In this document: in pieces, positions 21,605 to 32,934 of the stretch | Layout of the letters: each line of letters begins with the position of its first letter | Position numbering within the stretch: position 1 is the stretch's first letter | Assembly (NCBI RefSeq): GCF_020883495.1 | Contig: NZ_CP086610.1 | Span: forward strand, 1,221,501 to 1,285,500 | Origin: Shinella zoogloeoides | Lineage (GTDB): Bacteria; Pseudomonadota; Alphaproteobacteria; Rhizobiales; Rhizobiaceae | DNA length: 64,000 nt | Direction: 5' to 3' | Program-made: the position numbers and the translations under genes | Notes under the pieces: generated by a model | Told to the model about the DNA's origin: nothing | The model's database searches: none | What the model saw: only the letters and a program-made list of their open reading frames with translations

Positions 21605-22795
21605 ATGAACGAGCACAACGTTCGTAATTTCAATATCAACTTCGGCCCGCAGCATCCTGCGGCGCACGGGGTTCTGCGTCTCGTCCTCGAACTCGACGGT
21701 GAAATCGTCGAGCGCGTCGACCCGCATATCGGTCTTCTGCATCGCGGCACCGAAAAGCTGATCGAGACGAAGACCTATCTTCAGGCCGTGCCCTATTTCG
21801 ACCGCCTCGACTATGTGGCGCCGATGAACCAGGAGCATGCCTTCGCGCTCGCCGTCGAGAAGCTGACCGGCACCGAGGTTCCGATCCGAGGCCAGCTTAT
21901 CCGCGTGCTCTATTCGGAAATCGGCCGTATCCTCTCGCACCTCCTCAACGTGACGACCCAGGCCATGGACGTCGGCGCGCTGACGCCGCCGCTCTGGGGC
22001 TTCGAGGAGCGCGAGAAGCTGATGGTGTTCTATGAGCGCGCCTGCGGCGCGCGCATGCACTCGGCCTATATCCGTCCGGGCGGCGTCCACCAGGACCTGC
22101 CGCACGAGCTGGTGGAAGATATCGGCAAGTGGATCGACCCGTTCCTGAAGACCGTCGACGATATCGACGAGCTGCTCACCGGCAACCGTATCTTCAAGCA
22201 GCGTAACGTCGATATCGGCGTCGTGAAGCTGGAAGACTGCTGGGCTTGGGGCTTCTCCGGCGTGATGGTGCGCGGCTCTGGCGCTGCCTGGGACCTGCGC
22301 CGCTCGCAGCCCTACGAGTGCTATTCCGACCTCGACTTCGACATTCCGATCGGCAAGAACGGCGACTGCTACGACCGTTACGTCATCCGCATGATCGAGA
22401 TGCGCGAATCGGCCAAGATCATGCGCCAGTGCGTCGACCGCCTGCTCGGCGACGCCAAGGTCGGCCCGGTCTCCTCCATCGACGGCAAGATGGTTCCGCC
22501 GAAGCGGGGCCAGATGAAGCGTTCGATGGAAGCGCTCATCCACCACTTCAAGCTCTACACCGAAGGCTACCATGTGCCGGCCGGCGAGGTGTATGCGGCC
22601 GTGGAAGCGCCGAAGGGCGAATTCGGCGTCTATGTCGTCGCCGACGGCACCAACAAGCCGTATCGCTGCAAGATCCGCGCCCCGGGCTATGCCCACCTGC
22701 AGGCCATGGACTTCATCTGTCGCGGCCACCAGCTCGCCGACGTCTCGGCGATCCTGGGCTCCCTCGATATCGTGTTCGGCGAGGTAGACCGCTGA
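21605..22795 (+). CDS. nuoD: NADH-quinone oxidoreductase subunit D
   Basis: The product (396 residues) is the 49-kDa subunit that forms the quinone cavity with NuoB. Conserved features include [20 protein letters not shown] near residues 12-31, the HRGTEKLIE helix and the C-terminal motif [13 protein letters not shown]. The start codon follows GGAG at normal distance. Its stop overlaps the ATG of a short 58-codon frame (TGATG). Confidence 0.98.
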   Translation: MNEHNVRNFNINFGPQHPAAHGVLRLVLELDGEIVERVDPHIGLLHRGTEKLIETKTYLQAVPYFDRLDYVAPMNQEHAFALAVEKLTGTEVPIRGQLIRVLYSEIGRILSHLLNVTTQAMDVGALTPPLWGFEEREKLMVFYERACGARMHSAYIRPGGVHQDLPHELVEDIGKWIDPFLKTVDDIDELLTGNRIFKQRNVDIGVVKLEDCWAWGFSGVMVRGSGAAWDLRRSQPYECYSDLDFDIPIGKNGDCYDRYVIRMIEMRESAKIMRQCVDRLLGDAKVGPVSSIDGKMVPPKRGQMKRSMEALIHHFKLYTEGYHVPAGEVYAAVEAPKGEFGVYVVADGTNKPYRCKIRAPGYAHLQAMDFICRGHQLADVSAILGSLDIVFGEVDR

Positions 22796-22971
22796 TGTCG
22801 AACGCAGCCCTTGCCGTGACCGTCGCGATCCCGACCGCCGCCTTAGCCAAGGCCGGTGCATGGGGTCGTGCGTCCGCTGGCTGCGCTCCCGTATTCCTTC
22901 AGAACGACACGCCGGCCCATGCCCGCGCCTCCGCCGACAGGGCGGGAGCGCGGCGCCGGCAGATTAACTGA
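22795..22971 (+). CDS. possible small coupled ORF between nuoD and nuoE, 58 codons
   Basis: The ATG shares its A with the nuoD stop (TGATG), the arrangement used for translational coupling. The encoded peptide starts [20 protein letters not shown], is mildly hydrophobic at first and Arg-rich at its end. No family is recognised. It fills most of the 192-bp nuoD-nuoE gap, which is unusually long for this operon. It may be only a chance frame; coding is not proven. Confidence 0.3.
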   Translation: MSNAALAVTVAIPTAALAKAGAWGRASAGCAPVFLQNDTPAHARASADRAGARRRQIN

Positions 22972-22987
22972 GACAAGGCGTTACAGA

Positions 22988-24124
22988 ATGTCCGTTCGTC
23001 GACTAGCCGATGACAATGTCCAGCCCGCCAGCTTCGCCTTCTCCAAGGAGAATGCGACCTGGGCCAAGGCCACGATCAACAAGTATCCGAAGGGTCGCCA
23101 GCAGTCGGCGGTCATTCCGCTCTTGATGCGGGCGCAGGAACAGGACGGCTGGGTCACCAAGGCGGCCATCGAATATGTCGCCGACATGCTCGACATGGCC
23201 TATATCCGCGTGCTGGAAGTTGCGACGTTCTACACGCAGTTCCAGCTTCTGCCGGTCGGTACGCGCGCCCATGTGCAGGTCTGCGGCACGACGCCCTGCA
23301 TGCTGCGCGGCGCGGAAGACCTGATCAACGTCTGCAAGAAGCGCATCCATCCCGAGCCCTTCCATCTCAACGAGAGCGGCACGCTTTCCTGGGAAGAGGT
23401 CGAGTGTCAGGGCGCCTGCGTCAACGCGCCGATGATCATGATCTTCAAGGACAGCTACGAGGACCTGACGCCGACGCAGCTCGAGCACATCATCGACCGC
23501 TTCGATGCCGGCAAGGGTTCCGACGTCACGCCCGGCACGCAGGTCGACCGTATCTATTCGGCTCCGGCCGGCGGCCTCACCAGCCTGAACGAGCCGGAAC
23601 CGGCCGCGAAGAAGACCACGACGCGTGCCAAGAAGGCCGACGAGGACAGCGTCAGCGTTCCCCCGTCGAATGCCGCCCGCGCCAAGACGGATGCCGAGGA
23701 AACCGATCCGAAGCTCAAGACGCCGGCAACCGCCAAGGCGGAAGCTGCCGCCAACACCAAGGCGAAGGGCGAGACGCGCGCCGAAGGTGGCGATGCGAGC
23801 GCCAAGCAGCCGATCGCGGCTGCTGTCGGCAAGCCTTCGCTGGAAGATAAGAATCGCCCGGCCGGCATCGAACGCCCGGCAACGCTCGATGACCTCAAGC
23901 TCATCTCGGGCGTCGGCCCGAAGATCGAGGGTACGCTGCACGAACTCGGCATCTTCACCTTCGCGCAAGTCGCGGGATGGAAGAAGGCGGAGCGCGAGTG
24001 GGTCGATCTCTATCTGAATTTCAAGGGCCGCATCGAGCGCGACGACTGGGTCAAGCAGGCCAAGGCGCTCGCCAAGGGCGGTGAAGCGGAATACATCCGC
24101 GTCTTCGGCAAGAAGCCGCGGTAA
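22988..24124 (+). CDS. nuoE: NADH-quinone oxidoreductase subunit E with C-terminal helix-hairpin-helix extension
   Basis: Residues 1-175 are the 24-kDa subunit. They carry the [2Fe-2S] cluster N1a ligands Cys99 and Cys104 (CGTTPCM) and Cys140 and Cys144 (CQGACVNAP). The protein has 378 residues, roughly twice the E. coli length. Residues 200-310 form a low-complexity Ala/Lys/Glu linker. The last 65 residues hold a helix-hairpin-helix-like domain starting LDDLKLISGVGPKIEGTLHE. A very similar domain ends the ORF between nuoF and nuoG (25445-26089). The start at 22988 gives the normal NuoE N terminus. The extension is known from relatives, but its role is not. Confidence 0.95.
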   Translation: MSVRRLADDNVQPASFAFSKENATWAKATINKYPKGRQQSAVIPLLMRAQEQDGWVTKAAIEYVADMLDMAYIRVLEVATFYTQFQLLPVGTRAHVQVCGTTPCMLRGAEDLINVCKKRIHPEPFHLNESGTLSWEEVECQGACVNAPMIMIFKDSYEDLTPTQLEHIIDRFDAGKGSDVTPGTQVDRIYSAPAGGLTSLNEPEPAAKKTTTRAKKADEDSVSVPPSNAARAKTDAEETDPKLKTPATAKAEAAANTKAKGETRAEGGDASAKQPIAAAVGKPSLEDKNRPAGIERPATLDDLKLISGVGPKIEGTLHELGIFTFAQVAGWKKAEREWVDLYLNFKGRIERDDWVKQAKALAKGGEAEYIRVFGKKPR

Positions 24125-24135
24125 AGGGGTGAATC

Positions 24136-25440
24136 ATGCTTAAAGACCAGGATCGCATCTTCACCAATATCTACGGCACCAAGGACAAGTCGCTGAAGGG
24201 CGCCATGGCCCGCGGCCATTGGGACGGCACCAAGCAGCTTCTCGAAAAGGGCCGCGACTGGATCATCAACGAGGTCAAGGCCTCCGGCCTGCGCGGCCGT
24301 GGCGGCGCCGGCTTCCCGACCGGCCTCAAGTGGTCCTTCATGCCGAAGGAGAGCGACGGCCGTCCGCATTACCTCGTCGTCAATGCCGACGAATCCGAAC
24401 CCGGCACCTGCAAGGACCGCGATATCCTGCGCCACGATCCGCATACGCTGATCGAAGGCTGCGTCATTGCCTCCTTCGCCATGGGCGCCCATGCGGCCTA
24501 TATCTATGTGCGCGGCGAGTTCATCCGCGAGCGTGAGGCCCTGCAGGCCGCCATCGACGAATGCTACGAGGCCGGCCTTCTCGGCAAGAACAACAAGCTC
24601 GGCTACGATATCGACGTCTACGTCCACCACGGCGCGGGCGCTTACATCTGCGGTGAAGAGACCGCGCTGCTCGAAAGCCTCGAAGGCAAGAAGGGCCAGC
24701 CGCGCCTGAAGCCGCCGTTCCCGGCCAATATGGGTCTCTACGGCTGCCCGACGACCGTCAACAACGTCGAGTCCATTGCCGTCACCCCGACGATCCTGCG
24801 TCGCGGCGCAAGCTGGTTCTCCAGCTTCGGCCGTCCGAACAATGTCGGCACCAAGCTGTTCATGATGTCCGGTCACGTCAACAAGCCGTGCACGGTCGAG
24901 GAAAGCATGGGCATCTCCTTCAAGGAGATGGTCGAGAAGCATGGCGGCGGTATTCGCGGCGGCTGGGACAATCTGCTCGCGGTCATCCCGGGCGGTGCAT
25001 CGTGCCCGGTCGTCAAGGGCGAGGACATGATGAACGTCACGCTCGACTTCGACGGCCTGCGCGACGTGAAGTCCTCCTTCGGCACCGGCGGCATGATCGT
25101 CATGGATCGCTCGACGGATATCATCAAGGCGATCTGGCGCATCTCGGCCTTCTTCAAGCACGAGAGCTGCGGCCAGTGCACGCCCTGCCGCGAAGGCACG
25201 GGCTGGATGATGCGCGTCATGGAACGCATGGTGCGCGGCAATGCGCAGAAGCGCGAGATCGACATGCTCTTCGACGTGACGAAGCAGATCGAGGGCCACA
25301 CGATCTGCGCGCTCGGCGACGCGGCGGCCTGGCCGATCCAGGGCCTCATCCGCAACTTCCGCCCCGAGATCGAGGCGCGTATCGACCAGTACACCGCCAA
25401 TGCCATGGCGCATGGCGCGGTGCTGGAAGCCGCGGAGTAA
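24136..25440 (+). CDS. nuoF: NADH-quinone oxidoreductase subunit F
   Basis: NuoF (434 residues) binds NADH, FMN and [4Fe-4S] cluster N3 at the tip of complex I. The nucleotide-binding glycine motif GRGGAGFP lies at residues 54-61, the FMN region includes [13 protein letters not shown], and the cluster ligands are Cys345, Cys348, Cys351 ([12 protein letters not shown]) and Cys391 (HTICALGD). It starts 11 bp after nuoE with GGGGTGA as ribosome binding site. Confidence 0.98.
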   Translation: MLKDQDRIFTNIYGTKDKSLKGAMARGHWDGTKQLLEKGRDWIINEVKASGLRGRGGAGFPTGLKWSFMPKESDGRPHYLVVNADESEPGTCKDRDILRHDPHTLIEGCVIASFAMGAHAAYIYVRGEFIREREALQAAIDECYEAGLLGKNNKLGYDIDVYVHHGAGAYICGEETALLESLEGKKGQPRLKPPFPANMGLYGCPTTVNNVESIAVTPTILRRGASWFSSFGRPNNVGTKLFMMSGHVNKPCTVEESMGISFKEMVEKHGGGIRGGWDNLLAVIPGGASCPVVKGEDMMNVTLDFDGLRDVKSSFGTGGMIVMDRSTDIIKAIWRISAFFKHESCGQCTPCREGTGWMMRVMERMVRGNAQKREIDMLFDVTKQIEGHTICALGDAAAWPIQGLIRNFRPEIEARIDQYTANAMAHGAVLEAAE

Positions 25441-25444
25441 GGCG

Positions 25445-26089
25445 ATGACCAAGCCGGTTGGACAGGATGCGAATGCGACCAACGTCCCGCCGGCTGAAGC
25501 TGCCGGCGACGACCCGTTCGGTCTGTCGCCGTGGCTGAAGGAGATGCCGGACGTGCCGCTGCACCCGCTGATGGCGCATCCGATGGCGGCGATGGCCGCC
25601 ACGACCGCGATCGGTTTCGGCATTGCGGGCCAGATGGCCGGGGCGATGCTGGGCGTGATGCAGAGCGCGGCGGAGCGGACGAAGGCGATGCTGGACGAGG
25701 CGGCGGAACTCGCCGCCAAGGCCGAAGCCGCGAAAGAGACGGCAGCGCCGGTGAAGGCGAAGCCGGAGCTGCGGGTGGTTCCGAAGGCGGAACCGGAGAT
25801 GAAGGTGGCGCGCGAAAAGAGCGCGACGCCGAAGGCGGCGGAAGCCAGGCCGGTGCGCAGAGCGCCGGCGGCTAAAGCCGCAAAGGCCGATGACCTGAAG
25901 GCGATTTCGGGCATCGGGCCGAAGCTGGAGCAGGTGCTGAACGGCATGGGCTTGCGGCGCTACGCCGACATCGCGGCCCTGACGGACGCGGATGCGGCAA
26001 GGATCGAAGCCGAACTCGGCCTCGACGGGCGGATTGCCCGCGACGGCTGGGTGGAGCAGGCAAGGACGCTGGCGAAGGGCAGGGGCTAG
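25445..26089 (+). CDS. nuo-operon accessory protein with NuoE-like helix-hairpin-helix domain
   Basis: The ORF (214 residues) starts 4 bp after the nuoF stop. Residues 25-60 include SPWLKEMPDVPLHPLMAHP and a hydrophobic, Ala/Gly-rich helix (AAMAATTAIGFGIAGQMAGA) that could lie in or on the membrane. The middle is an Ala/Lys/Glu linker. The C terminus begins ADDLKAISGIGPKLEQVLNG and ends DGWVEQARTLAKG, closely matching the NuoE tail. The region around residues 25-70 resembles the phasin-like or membrane-anchoring segments seen in PHA-binding proteins, but I cannot assign it. Its place in the operon suggests a complex I accessory role. It has no counterpart in E. coli nuo. Confidence 0.85.
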   Translation: MTKPVGQDANATNVPPAEAAGDDPFGLSPWLKEMPDVPLHPLMAHPMAAMAATTAIGFGIAGQMAGAMLGVMQSAAERTKAMLDEAAELAAKAEAAKETAAPVKAKPELRVVPKAEPEMKVAREKSATPKAAEARPVRRAPAAKAAKADDLKAISGIGPKLEQVLNGMGLRRYADIAALTDADAARIEAELGLDGRIARDGWVEQARTLAKGRG

Positions 26090-26209
26090 ACCCCACCGGA
26101 ACCGGCAGATGGAACAAAGGCCGAAGGGAAGGGCGAAGGCCCGGAACGGAAGCTGGAGAATGGCGCTGGCAGGGCGCGGGATCGCCCGCGCCAAAAGCGG
26201 GATTGAGAT

Positions 26210-28288
26210 ATGGCAAAGCTGATAGTCGACGGAAAAGAAATCGAAGTCCCGGATCACTTCACGCTGCTTCAGGCGTGTGAGGAGGCGGGCGCCGAGGTTC
26301 CGCGCTTCTGTTTCCACGAGCGGCTGTCGGTTGCCGGCAACTGCCGCATGTGCCTCGTCGAGGTGAAGGGCGGCCCGCCGAAGCCGGCGGCCTCCTGCGC
26401 CATGGGCGTGCGTGACCTGCGCCCCGGCCCGAACGGCGAACCGCCGGAAGTCTTCACGACCACGCCGATGGTCAAGAAGGCGCGCGAAGGCGTCATGGAA
26501 TTCCTGCTGATCAACCACCCGCTGGATTGCCCGATCTGCGACCAGGGCGGCGAATGCGACCTGCAGGACCAGGCGATGGCCTTCGGCATCGATTCGTCGC
26601 GCTACGCCGAAAACAAGCGCGCGGTCGAGGACAAGCATATCGGTCCGCTCGTCAAGACGGTCATGACGCGCTGCATCCACTGCACGCGCTGCGTCCGCTT
26701 CACGACGGAAGTGGCCGGCATCAGTGAGCTTGGCCTCATCGGCCGCGGCGAAGACGCCGAGATCACCACCTATCTCGAACAGGCGATGACCTCCGAGCTG
26801 CAGGGCAACGTGGTCGACCTCTGCCCGGTCGGTGCGCTGACCTCCAAGCCCTTCGCCTTCACGGCCCGTCCGTGGGAGTTGAACAAGACGGAATCCGTCG
26901 ACGTCATGGACGCCGTCGGCTCGGCCATCCGCGTCGATACGCGCGGCCGTGAAGTCATGCGCATCCTGCCGCGCGTCAACGAACAGATCAACGAAGAGTG
27001 GATCTCCGACAAGACCCGCTACATCTGGGATGGCCTGAAGACCCAGCGCCTCGACCGCCCCTATGTCCGCAAGGACGGCCGCCTCCAGCCGGCAAGCTGG
27101 GCCGAGGCCTTCGGCGCCATCAAGGCCGCCGTCGCCGGCAAGGCGGGCGACCGCATCGGCGCTATCGCCGGTGATCTCGCCTCCGTCGAGGAAATCTACG
27201 CGCTGCGCGAACTGATGACCGCGCTCGGCTCGAAGAACGTCGACTGCCGTCAGGACGGCTCGGCGCTCGATCCGTCGCTCGGCCGCGCCAGCTACATCTT
27301 CAACCCGACCATCGAAGGCATCGAGCAGGCCGACGCGCTGCTCATCGTCGGCTCTAACCCGCGCCTGGAAGCGGCCGTGCTCAACGCCCGCATCCGCAAG
27401 CGCTGGCGCATGGACAACTTCCCGATCGGCGTGATCGGCGAAGAGGGCGAACTGCGCTACGGCTACGAATATCTCGGCGCCGGCACGGACACGCTTTCCG
27501 GCCTCATCGACGGTTCGGTCAAGTTCGCCGCCAAGCTGAAGAAGGCCGAGCGCCCGATGATCATCGTCGGCCAGGGCGCGCTGTCGCGCGCCGATGGCCT
27601 TGCCGTTCTCTCGGCCGTCTCCGCGCTGGCGGAAAAGGTCGGCGCGGTGAAGGCGGACTGGAACGGCCTTGCCGTGCTCCATACCGCGGCCTCGCGCGTC
27701 GGCGGCCTCGATCTCGGCTTCGTGCCGGGTGAGGGGGGCAAGACCGCTGCCGACATGCTGACGGGCACCGACGTGCTCTTCCTGCTCGGCGCGGACGAGA
27801 TGGACTTCTCGAAGAAGACCGCCTTCACGGTCTATATCGGCTCGCACGGCGACAATGCGGCGCATGTCGCCGACGTCATCCTGCCGGGCGCGACCTATAC
27901 CGAGAAGTCGGGCATCTGGGTCAACACCGAAGGCCGCGTCCAGATGGGCAACCGCGCCGGCTTCGCGCCGGGCGACGCCCGCGAGGACTGGGCGATCCTG
28001 CGTGCGCTTTCCGACGTGCTCGGCAAGAAGCTGCCGTTCGATTCGCTGGTGCAACTGCGCGCGCATCTCTATGCCGCGCACCCGCATTTCGCGGCGATCG
28101 ACGAGATTGCAGCCGGCGATATCGCCGATCTTTCCGCCCTTGCGAAAAAAGGCGGGACGATGGCGAATTCCGGGTTTGCGTCTCCGGTCAAAGACTTCTA
28201 TTTGACGAACCCGATAGCGCGCGCCTCCGCGGTCATGGCCGAATGCTCGGCGCTTGCCCGCAACAATTTCAAAGCCGCGGCGGAATGA
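26210..28288 (+). CDS. nuoG: NADH-quinone oxidoreductase subunit G
   Basis: NuoG (692 residues) is the 75-kDa iron-sulfur subunit. The N-terminal ferredoxin domain binds [2Fe-2S] ([17 protein letters not shown]) and is followed by the His-containing cluster motif [18 protein letters not shown] and the cluster N4 motif [10 protein letters not shown]. From about residue 220 on it has the molybdopterin-oxidoreductase fold, which carries no metal here. Electrons pass from NuoF through these clusters to NuoI. A 120-bp gap separates it from the preceding accessory gene. Confidence 0.98.
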   Translation: MAKLIVDGKEIEVPDHFTLLQACEEAGAEVPRFCFHERLSVAGNCRMCLVEVKGGPPKPAASCAMGVRDLRPGPNGEPPEVFTTTPMVKKAREGVMEFLLINHPLDCPICDQGGECDLQDQAMAFGIDSSRYAENKRAVEDKHIGPLVKTVMTRCIHCTRCVRFTTEVAGISELGLIGRGEDAEITTYLEQAMTSELQGNVVDLCPVGALTSKPFAFTARPWELNKTESVDVMDAVGSAIRVDTRGREVMRILPRVNEQINEEWISDKTRYIWDGLKTQRLDRPYVRKDGRLQPASWAEAFGAIKAAVAGKAGDRIGAIAGDLASVEEIYALRELMTALGSKNVDCRQDGSALDPSLGRASYIFNPTIEGIEQADALLIVGSNPRLEAAVLNARIRKRWRMDNFPIGVIGEEGELRYGYEYLGAGTDTLSGLIDGSVKFAAKLKKAERPMIIVGQGALSRADGLAVLSAVSALAEKVGAVKADWNGLAVLHTAASRVGGLDLGFVPGEGGKTAADMLTGTDVLFLLGADEMDFSKKTAFTVYIGSHGDNAAHVADVILPGATYTEKSGIWVNTEGRVQMGNRAGFAPGDAREDWAILRALSDVLGKKLPFDSLVQLRAHLYAAHPHFAAIDEIAAGDIADLSALAKKGGTMANSGFASPVKDFYLTNPIARASAVMAECSALARNNFKAAAE

Positions 28289-28308
28289 GCGCGAAGGAAT
28301 AAGACGTT

Positions 28309-29355
28309 ATGGACGCTTTCGTTTCGACCTATGTCTGGCCCGGCGTGATCATGGTGGCGCAGTCGCTGCTGCTGCTGGTCGCGCTTCTGGTCTTCATCGC
28401 CTACATCCTTCTTGCCGACCGCAAGATCTGGGCGGCCGTGCAGCTTCGCCGCGGCCCGAACGTCGTCGGCCCCTGGGGTCTGTTCCAGTCCTTCGCCGAC
28501 CTTCTGAAGTTCGTCTTCAAGGAGCCGGTGATTCCGGCGACGGCCAACAAGGTGATCTTCCTGCTCGCCCCGCTGGTCTCCGTGACGCTGGCGCTCGCCA
28601 CCTGGGCGGTCGTGCCGCTCAACAATGGCTGGGTGATCGCCAATATCAATGTCGGCATCCTCTACATCTTCGCGATTTCCTCGCTCGAAGTGTACGGCAT
28701 CATCATGGGCGGCTGGGCTTCGAACTCAAAGTACCCGTTCCTCGGCGCGCTGCGTTCGGCCGCACAGATGGTCTCCTATGAAGTGTCCATCGGCTTCGTC
28801 ATCGTCACCGTGCTGCTCTGCGTCGGCTCGCTGAACCTGACGGATATCGTCATGTCGCAGAGCGATGGCCTCGGCACGCGCCTCGGCCTGCCGTCGTCCT
28901 TCCTCGACTGGCACTGGCTGTCGCTGTTCCCGATGTTCATCATCTTCTTCATCTCGTCGCTTGCCGAGACGAACCGTCCGCCCTTCGACCTTCCGGAAGC
29001 CGAATCCGAACTCGTCGCCGGCTTCATGGTGGAATACGGCTCGACCCCGTACATGATGTTCATGCTCGGCGAATATGCCGCTATCTGCCTGATGTGCGCG
29101 CTGATGACGATCCTGTTCCTCGGCGGCTGGCTGCCTCCGGTCGACGTCTGGTTCCTCAACTGGGTCCCGGGCATCGTCTGGTTCATCCTCAAGGCATCCT
29201 TCGTCTTCTTCATGTTCGCGATGGTGAAGGCCTTCGTGCCGCGCTATCGCTACGACCAGCTCATGCGTCTCGGCTGGAAGGTCTTCCTTCCGATCTCGCT
29301 GGCCATGGTCGTCATCGTCGCATTCGTGCTGAAGCTCACGGGCTGGTCCGCATGA
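28309..29355 (+). CDS. nuoH: NADH-quinone oxidoreductase subunit H
   Basis: The product (348 residues) is the eight-helix membrane subunit that links the peripheral arm to the proton-pumping arm and forms the quinone tunnel. The diagnostic loop [20 protein letters not shown] is present, as is [20 protein letters not shown] near the N terminus. It follows nuoG by 20 bp with AAGGA upstream of the ATG. Confidence 0.98.
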   Translation: MDAFVSTYVWPGVIMVAQSLLLLVALLVFIAYILLADRKIWAAVQLRRGPNVVGPWGLFQSFADLLKFVFKEPVIPATANKVIFLLAPLVSVTLALATWAVVPLNNGWVIANINVGILYIFAISSLEVYGIIMGGWASNSKYPFLGALRSAAQMVSYEVSIGFVIVTVLLCVGSLNLTDIVMSQSDGLGTRLGLPSSFLDWHWLSLFPMFIIFFISSLAETNRPPFDLPEAESELVAGFMVEYGSTPYMMFMLGEYAAICLMCALMTILFLGGWLPPVDVWFLNWVPGIVWFILKASFVFFMFAMVKAFVPRYRYDQLMRLGWKVFLPISLAMVVIVAFVLKLTGWSA

Positions 29356-29389
29356 CCGCCCGGAACCTCAGCAGCATTGGAGCTTAAGC

Positions 29390-29881
29390 ATGGCTAGTCT
29401 TTCGCAAGCCGTAAATTCGCTGTTCCTCAAGGAATTCGTCGGCGCGTTCTTCCTGTCGATGCGCTACTTCTTCCGCCCGAAGGCGACGGTGAACTATCCC
29501 TTCGAAAAGGGCCCGGTCTCCCCGCGCTTCCGCGGCGAGCACGCGCTGCGCCGCTACCCGAACGGCGAGGAACGCTGCATCGCCTGCAAGCTGTGCGAGG
29601 CCATCTGTCCGGCCCAGGCCATCACCATCGAGGCCGGCCCGCGCCGCAACGACGGCACGCGCCGCACGGTGCGCTACGACATCGACATGGTGAAGTGCAT
29701 CTATTGCGGCTTCTGCCAGGAAGCCTGCCCGGTCGACGCCATCGTCGAAGGTCCGAATTTCGAATTCTCGACCGAGACGCGCGAAGAGCTCTACTACGAC
29801 AAGCAGAAGCTCCTCGAGAACGGCGATCGCTGGGAGCGGGAAATCGCCCGCAACATCGCTATGGATTCGCCTTACCGCTGA
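29390..29881 (+). CDS. nuoI: NADH-quinone oxidoreductase subunit I
   Basis: NuoI (163 residues) is an 8Fe ferredoxin-like subunit. Two CxxCxxCxxxCP motifs bind clusters N6a and N6b: Cys63, 66, 69, 73 ([12 protein letters not shown]) and Cys103, 106, 109, 113 ([12 protein letters not shown]). The N terminus has an amphipathic segment that sits on the membrane. The ATG follows GGAG. The gap to nuoJ (99 bp) contains a short hairpin. Confidence 0.98.
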   Translation: MASLSQAVNSLFLKEFVGAFFLSMRYFFRPKATVNYPFEKGPVSPRFRGEHALRRYPNGEERCIACKLCEAICPAQAITIEAGPRRNDGTRRTVRYDIDMVKCIYCGFCQEACPVDAIVEGPNFEFSTETREELYYDKQKLLENGDRWEREIARNIAMDSPYR

Positions 29882-29909
29882 TCGGCGGAAGGGCAAAATG
29901 AAAGCAAGT

Positions 29910-29931
29910 GCCTGACGAAAGGTCGTCAGGC
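29910..29931 (+). other. intra-operon hairpin between nuoI and nuoJ
   Basis: GCCTGACG and CGTCAGGC form an 8-bp perfect stem around a 6-nt loop. No U-run follows, so it is unlikely to stop transcription. It may protect or process the long nuo mRNA at this point. Confidence 0.5.
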
Positions 29932-29980
29932 TTCGACGGGGGAGGGGGACCTCTTCCGGGGAAGACGAAAAGGCACCAAA

Positions 29981-30595
29981 ATGGGTCTGCAGGCTCTATT
30001 CTTCTATCTGTTCGCCTTCGTGGCGGTGGCGTCCGCCTTCATGGTGATCGCGTCCAGGAACCCGGTCTATTCCGTGCTGTTCCTGATCCTCACCTTCTTC
30101 AATTCGGCGGGCCTGTTCCTCCTGACGGGCGCCGAGTTCCTGGCGATGATCCTGCTGGTCGTCTATGTCGGCGCCGTCGCGGTTCTCTTCCTCTTCGTCG
30201 TCATGATGCTGGACATCGACTTTGCCGAGCTGCGCGCGGGCGCGCTGGAATATGCCCCGGTCGGCGCGCTGATCGGCATCATCCTCGCCATCGAGCTGGT
30301 GGTCGTGGTCGGCGGCTCGACGCTCTCGCCGGAGATCGCCGCCAACGCCTCGATGCCGATCCCGCCGGTGGCTGAGCGCCAGAACACCGCCGCCCTCGGC
30401 GACGTGCTCTATACGCATTACGTCTACTACTTCCAGATCGCCGGCCTCGTGCTGCTCGTCGCCATGATCGGCGCGATCGTGCTGACGCTGCGTCACAAGC
30501 CACATATCAAGCGCCAGAACATCTCGCAGCAGGTCGCCCGCACGCCGGAAACCGCCGTCGAGGTGGTCAAGGTGAAGCCCGGGCAGGGCATCTGA
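29981..30595 (+). CDS. nuoJ: NADH-quinone oxidoreductase subunit J
   Basis: The product (204 residues) is a five-helix membrane subunit of complex I. The conserved third helix is seen in [20 protein letters not shown], which holds the glycine/tyrosine pi-bulge region. The C-terminal 40 residues are hydrophilic and basic ([10 protein letters not shown]). Helices are spread over residues 1-175. Confidence 0.96.
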   Translation: MGLQALFFYLFAFVAVASAFMVIASRNPVYSVLFLILTFFNSAGLFLLTGAEFLAMILLVVYVGAVAVLFLFVVMMLDIDFAELRAGALEYAPVGALIGIILAIELVVVVGGSTLSPEIAANASMPIPPVAERQNTAALGDVLYTHYVYYFQIAGLVLLVAMIGAIVLTLRHKPHIKRQNISQQVARTPETAVEVVKVKPGQGI

Positions 30596-30620
30596 GGCCG
30601 CGCGGACAAGGAAAAGCACA

Positions 30621-30929
30621 ATGGAAATCGGTATTTCCCACTATCTCACCGTCAGCGCCATCCTGTTCGTCCTCGGCGTGTTCGGCATCTTCCTGAACCG
30701 GAAGAACGTCATCGTCATCCTGATGTCGATCGAACTCATCCTGCTGTCGGTCAACATCAACATGGTCGCGTTCTCGCACTTCCTGAACGATATCGTCGGC
30801 CAGGTCTTCGCGCTGTTCATTCTGACCGTCGCGGCTGCGGAAGCGGCCATCGGTCTTGCAATTCTCGTCGTCTTCTACCGTAACCGCGGTTCGATCGCCG
30901 TCGAAGACGTCAATATGATGAAGGGCTGA
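30621..30929 (+). CDS. nuoK: NADH-quinone oxidoreductase subunit K
   Basis: NuoK (102 residues) is a small three-helix subunit homologous to MrpC. It carries the proton-channel glutamates, one in [19 protein letters not shown] and the other in [16 protein letters not shown]. It starts 25 bp after nuoJ and ends 7 bp before nuoL. Confidence 0.97.
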   Translation: MEIGISHYLTVSAILFVLGVFGIFLNRKNVIVILMSIELILLSVNINMVAFSHFLNDIVGQVFALFILTVAAAEAAIGLAILVVFYRNRGSIAVEDVNMMKG

Positions 30930-30936
30930 TCGGGTC

Positions 30937-32934
30937 ATGGATACCATCATCAAGGCAATCGTCTTCCTTCCGCTGATCGGCTTCCTGATCGCCGGCCTCG
31001 GTGGCAACGCCATCGGCGCCAAGGCGTCGGAATACGTCACTTCCGGCTTCATGATCATCGCCGCCGCGCTGTCCTGGCTCGTCTTCTTCGACGTCGCCAT
31101 GGGCGAGACGGAGGTGATCAAGGTCTCCGTGCTGCGCTGGATCCAGTCCGGCAGCTTCGATGTCGAATGGGCGTTCCGCGTCGATACGCTGACGGCCGTC
31201 ATGCTCGTCGTCGTGAATTCGGTCTCGACGCTCGTGCATGTCTATTCTATCGGCTACATGCACCACGACCCGCATCGGCCGCGCTTCTTCGCCTATCTCT
31301 CGCTCTTCACCTTCGCCATGCTCATGCTGGTGACGTCCGACAACCTTCTCCAAATGTTCTTCGGCTGGGAAGGCGTGGGCCTGGCCTCGTACCTGCTGAT
31401 CGGCTTCTGGTACAAGAAGCCCTCGGCCAGCGCCGCCGCCATGAAGGCCTTCATCGTCAACCGTGTCGGCGACTTCGGCTTCGCGCTCGGCATCTTCTGC
31501 GTCTTCGTGCTGTTCGGCTCGATCAATTTCGAGACCATCTTCGCCACGGCCGCGACCTACCTGCCGGCCGAAGGCGCTGCGGATGCCGCAGAGCCGGTCA
31601 TCAACCTCTTCGGCATGAGCCTCGATAAGTCGCAGGCGCTGACGGCCACCTGCCTGCTGCTCTTCATGGGCGCGATGGGCAAGTCGGCGCAGTTCCTGCT
31701 GCACACCTGGCTGCCGGACGCCATGGAAGGCCCGACCCCGGTCTCGGCCCTCATCCATGCCGCCACCATGGTCACCGCCGGCGTCTTCCTCGTCGCCCGC
31801 ATGTCGCCGATCTTCGAACTGTCGCACAATGCCCTGATGGTCGTGACGCTCGTCGGCGCCATCACCGCCTTCTTCGCGGCGACGGTCGGCCTCGTGCAGA
31901 ACGATATCAAGCGCGTCATCGCCTATTCGACCTGCTCGCAGCTCGGCTACATGTTCGTGGCGCTCGGCATCGGCGCTTACGGCGCGGCGATCTTCCACCT
32001 CTTCACGCACGCCTTCTTCAAGGCCCTCCTGTTCCTTGGCGCCGGCTCGGTCATCCACGCCGTCGATGGCGAGCAGGACATGCGCTACATGGGTGGCCTT
32101 CGCAAGCACATCCCGGTCACGTTCTGGATGATGACCATCGGCACGCTGGCGCTCACCGGCGTCGGCATCCCGGGCACCGTCATCGGCTTCGCCGGCTTCT
32201 TCTCGAAGGACGCGATCATCGAATCGACCTTCGCCTCGCATAGCCCGGTCGCCGGCTTCGCCTTCGTGATGCTGGTCGTCGCCGCGCTCTTCACGAGCTT
32301 CTATTCCTGGCGTCTGGCCTTCATGACCTTCTTCGGCAAGCCGCGCGCTTCCGCAGACGTCATGCACCACGTCCATGAATCCCCGGCCGTGATGCTGATC
32401 CCGCTCTACCTGCTCGCCGCAGGCGCGGTCGCAGCCGGCGTGATCTTCGTGGAATATTTCTACGGTCATCACTACGAGGAATTCTGGCAGGGCGCGCTCT
32501 TCACGGGTGCCGAAAACCACCTTGTGCATGAGTTCCACAACGTCCCGCTCTGGGTGAAGTGGAGCCCGTTCGCCGCCATGGCCATCGGCTTCGTCACCGC
32601 CTGGTACATGTATATCCGTTCGCCCGAAACGCCGAAGGCCCTCGCAGAGCAGCACCGCGGTCTCTACCAGTTCCTGCTCAACAAGTGGTACTTCGACGAA
32701 CTCTACGATTTCCTCTTCGTTCGTTCGGCGAAGGCGCTCGGCAAGTTCCTCTGGAAAAAGGGTGACGGCGCCGTCATCGACGGTCTCGGCCCGAACGGCA
32801 TCGCCGCCCGCGTCGTCGACGTCACCAACCGCGTTGTCCGCCTGCAGACCGGCTACCTCTATCACTACGCATTCGCGATGCTGCTCGGTATTGCAGCACT
32901 CGTCACCTGGATGATGCTCGGGAGTTCCCTCTGA
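30937..32934 (+). CDS. nuoL: NADH-quinone oxidoreductase subunit L
   Basis: NuoL (665 residues) is the distal antiporter-like proton pump with about 16 helices and the long lateral helix at its C terminus. The core motif [20 protein letters not shown] and the channel glutamate region [17 protein letters not shown] are present. The stop overlaps the nuoM start (TGATG), consistent with coupled translation. Confidence 0.98.
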   Translation: MDTIIKAIVFLPLIGFLIAGLGGNAIGAKASEYVTSGFMIIAAALSWLVFFDVAMGETEVIKVSVLRWIQSGSFDVEWAFRVDTLTAVMLVVVNSVSTLVHVYSIGYMHHDPHRPRFFAYLSLFTFAMLMLVTSDNLLQMFFGWEGVGLASYLLIGFWYKKPSASAAAMKAFIVNRVGDFGFALGIFCVFVLFGSINFETIFATAATYLPAEGAADAAEPVINLFGMSLDKSQALTATCLLLFMGAMGKSAQFLLHTWLPDAMEGPTPVSALIHAATMVTAGVFLVARMSPIFELSHNALMVVTLVGAITAFFAATVGLVQNDIKRVIAYSTCSQLGYMFVALGIGAYGAAIFHLFTHAFFKALLFLGAGSVIHAVDGEQDMRYMGGLRKHIPVTFWMMTIGTLALTGVGIPGTVIGFAGFFSKDAIIESTFASHSPVAGFAFVMLVVAALFTSFYSWRLAFMTFFGKPRASADVMHHVHESPAVMLIPLYLLAAGAVAAGVIFVEYFYGHHYEEFWQGALFTGAENHLVHEFHNVPLWVKWSPFAAMAIGFVTAWYMYIRSPETPKALAEQHRGLYQFLLNKWYFDELYDFLFVRSAKALGKFLWKKGDGAVIDGLGPNGIAARVVDVTNRVVRLQTGYLYHYAFAMLLGIAALVTWMMLGSSL

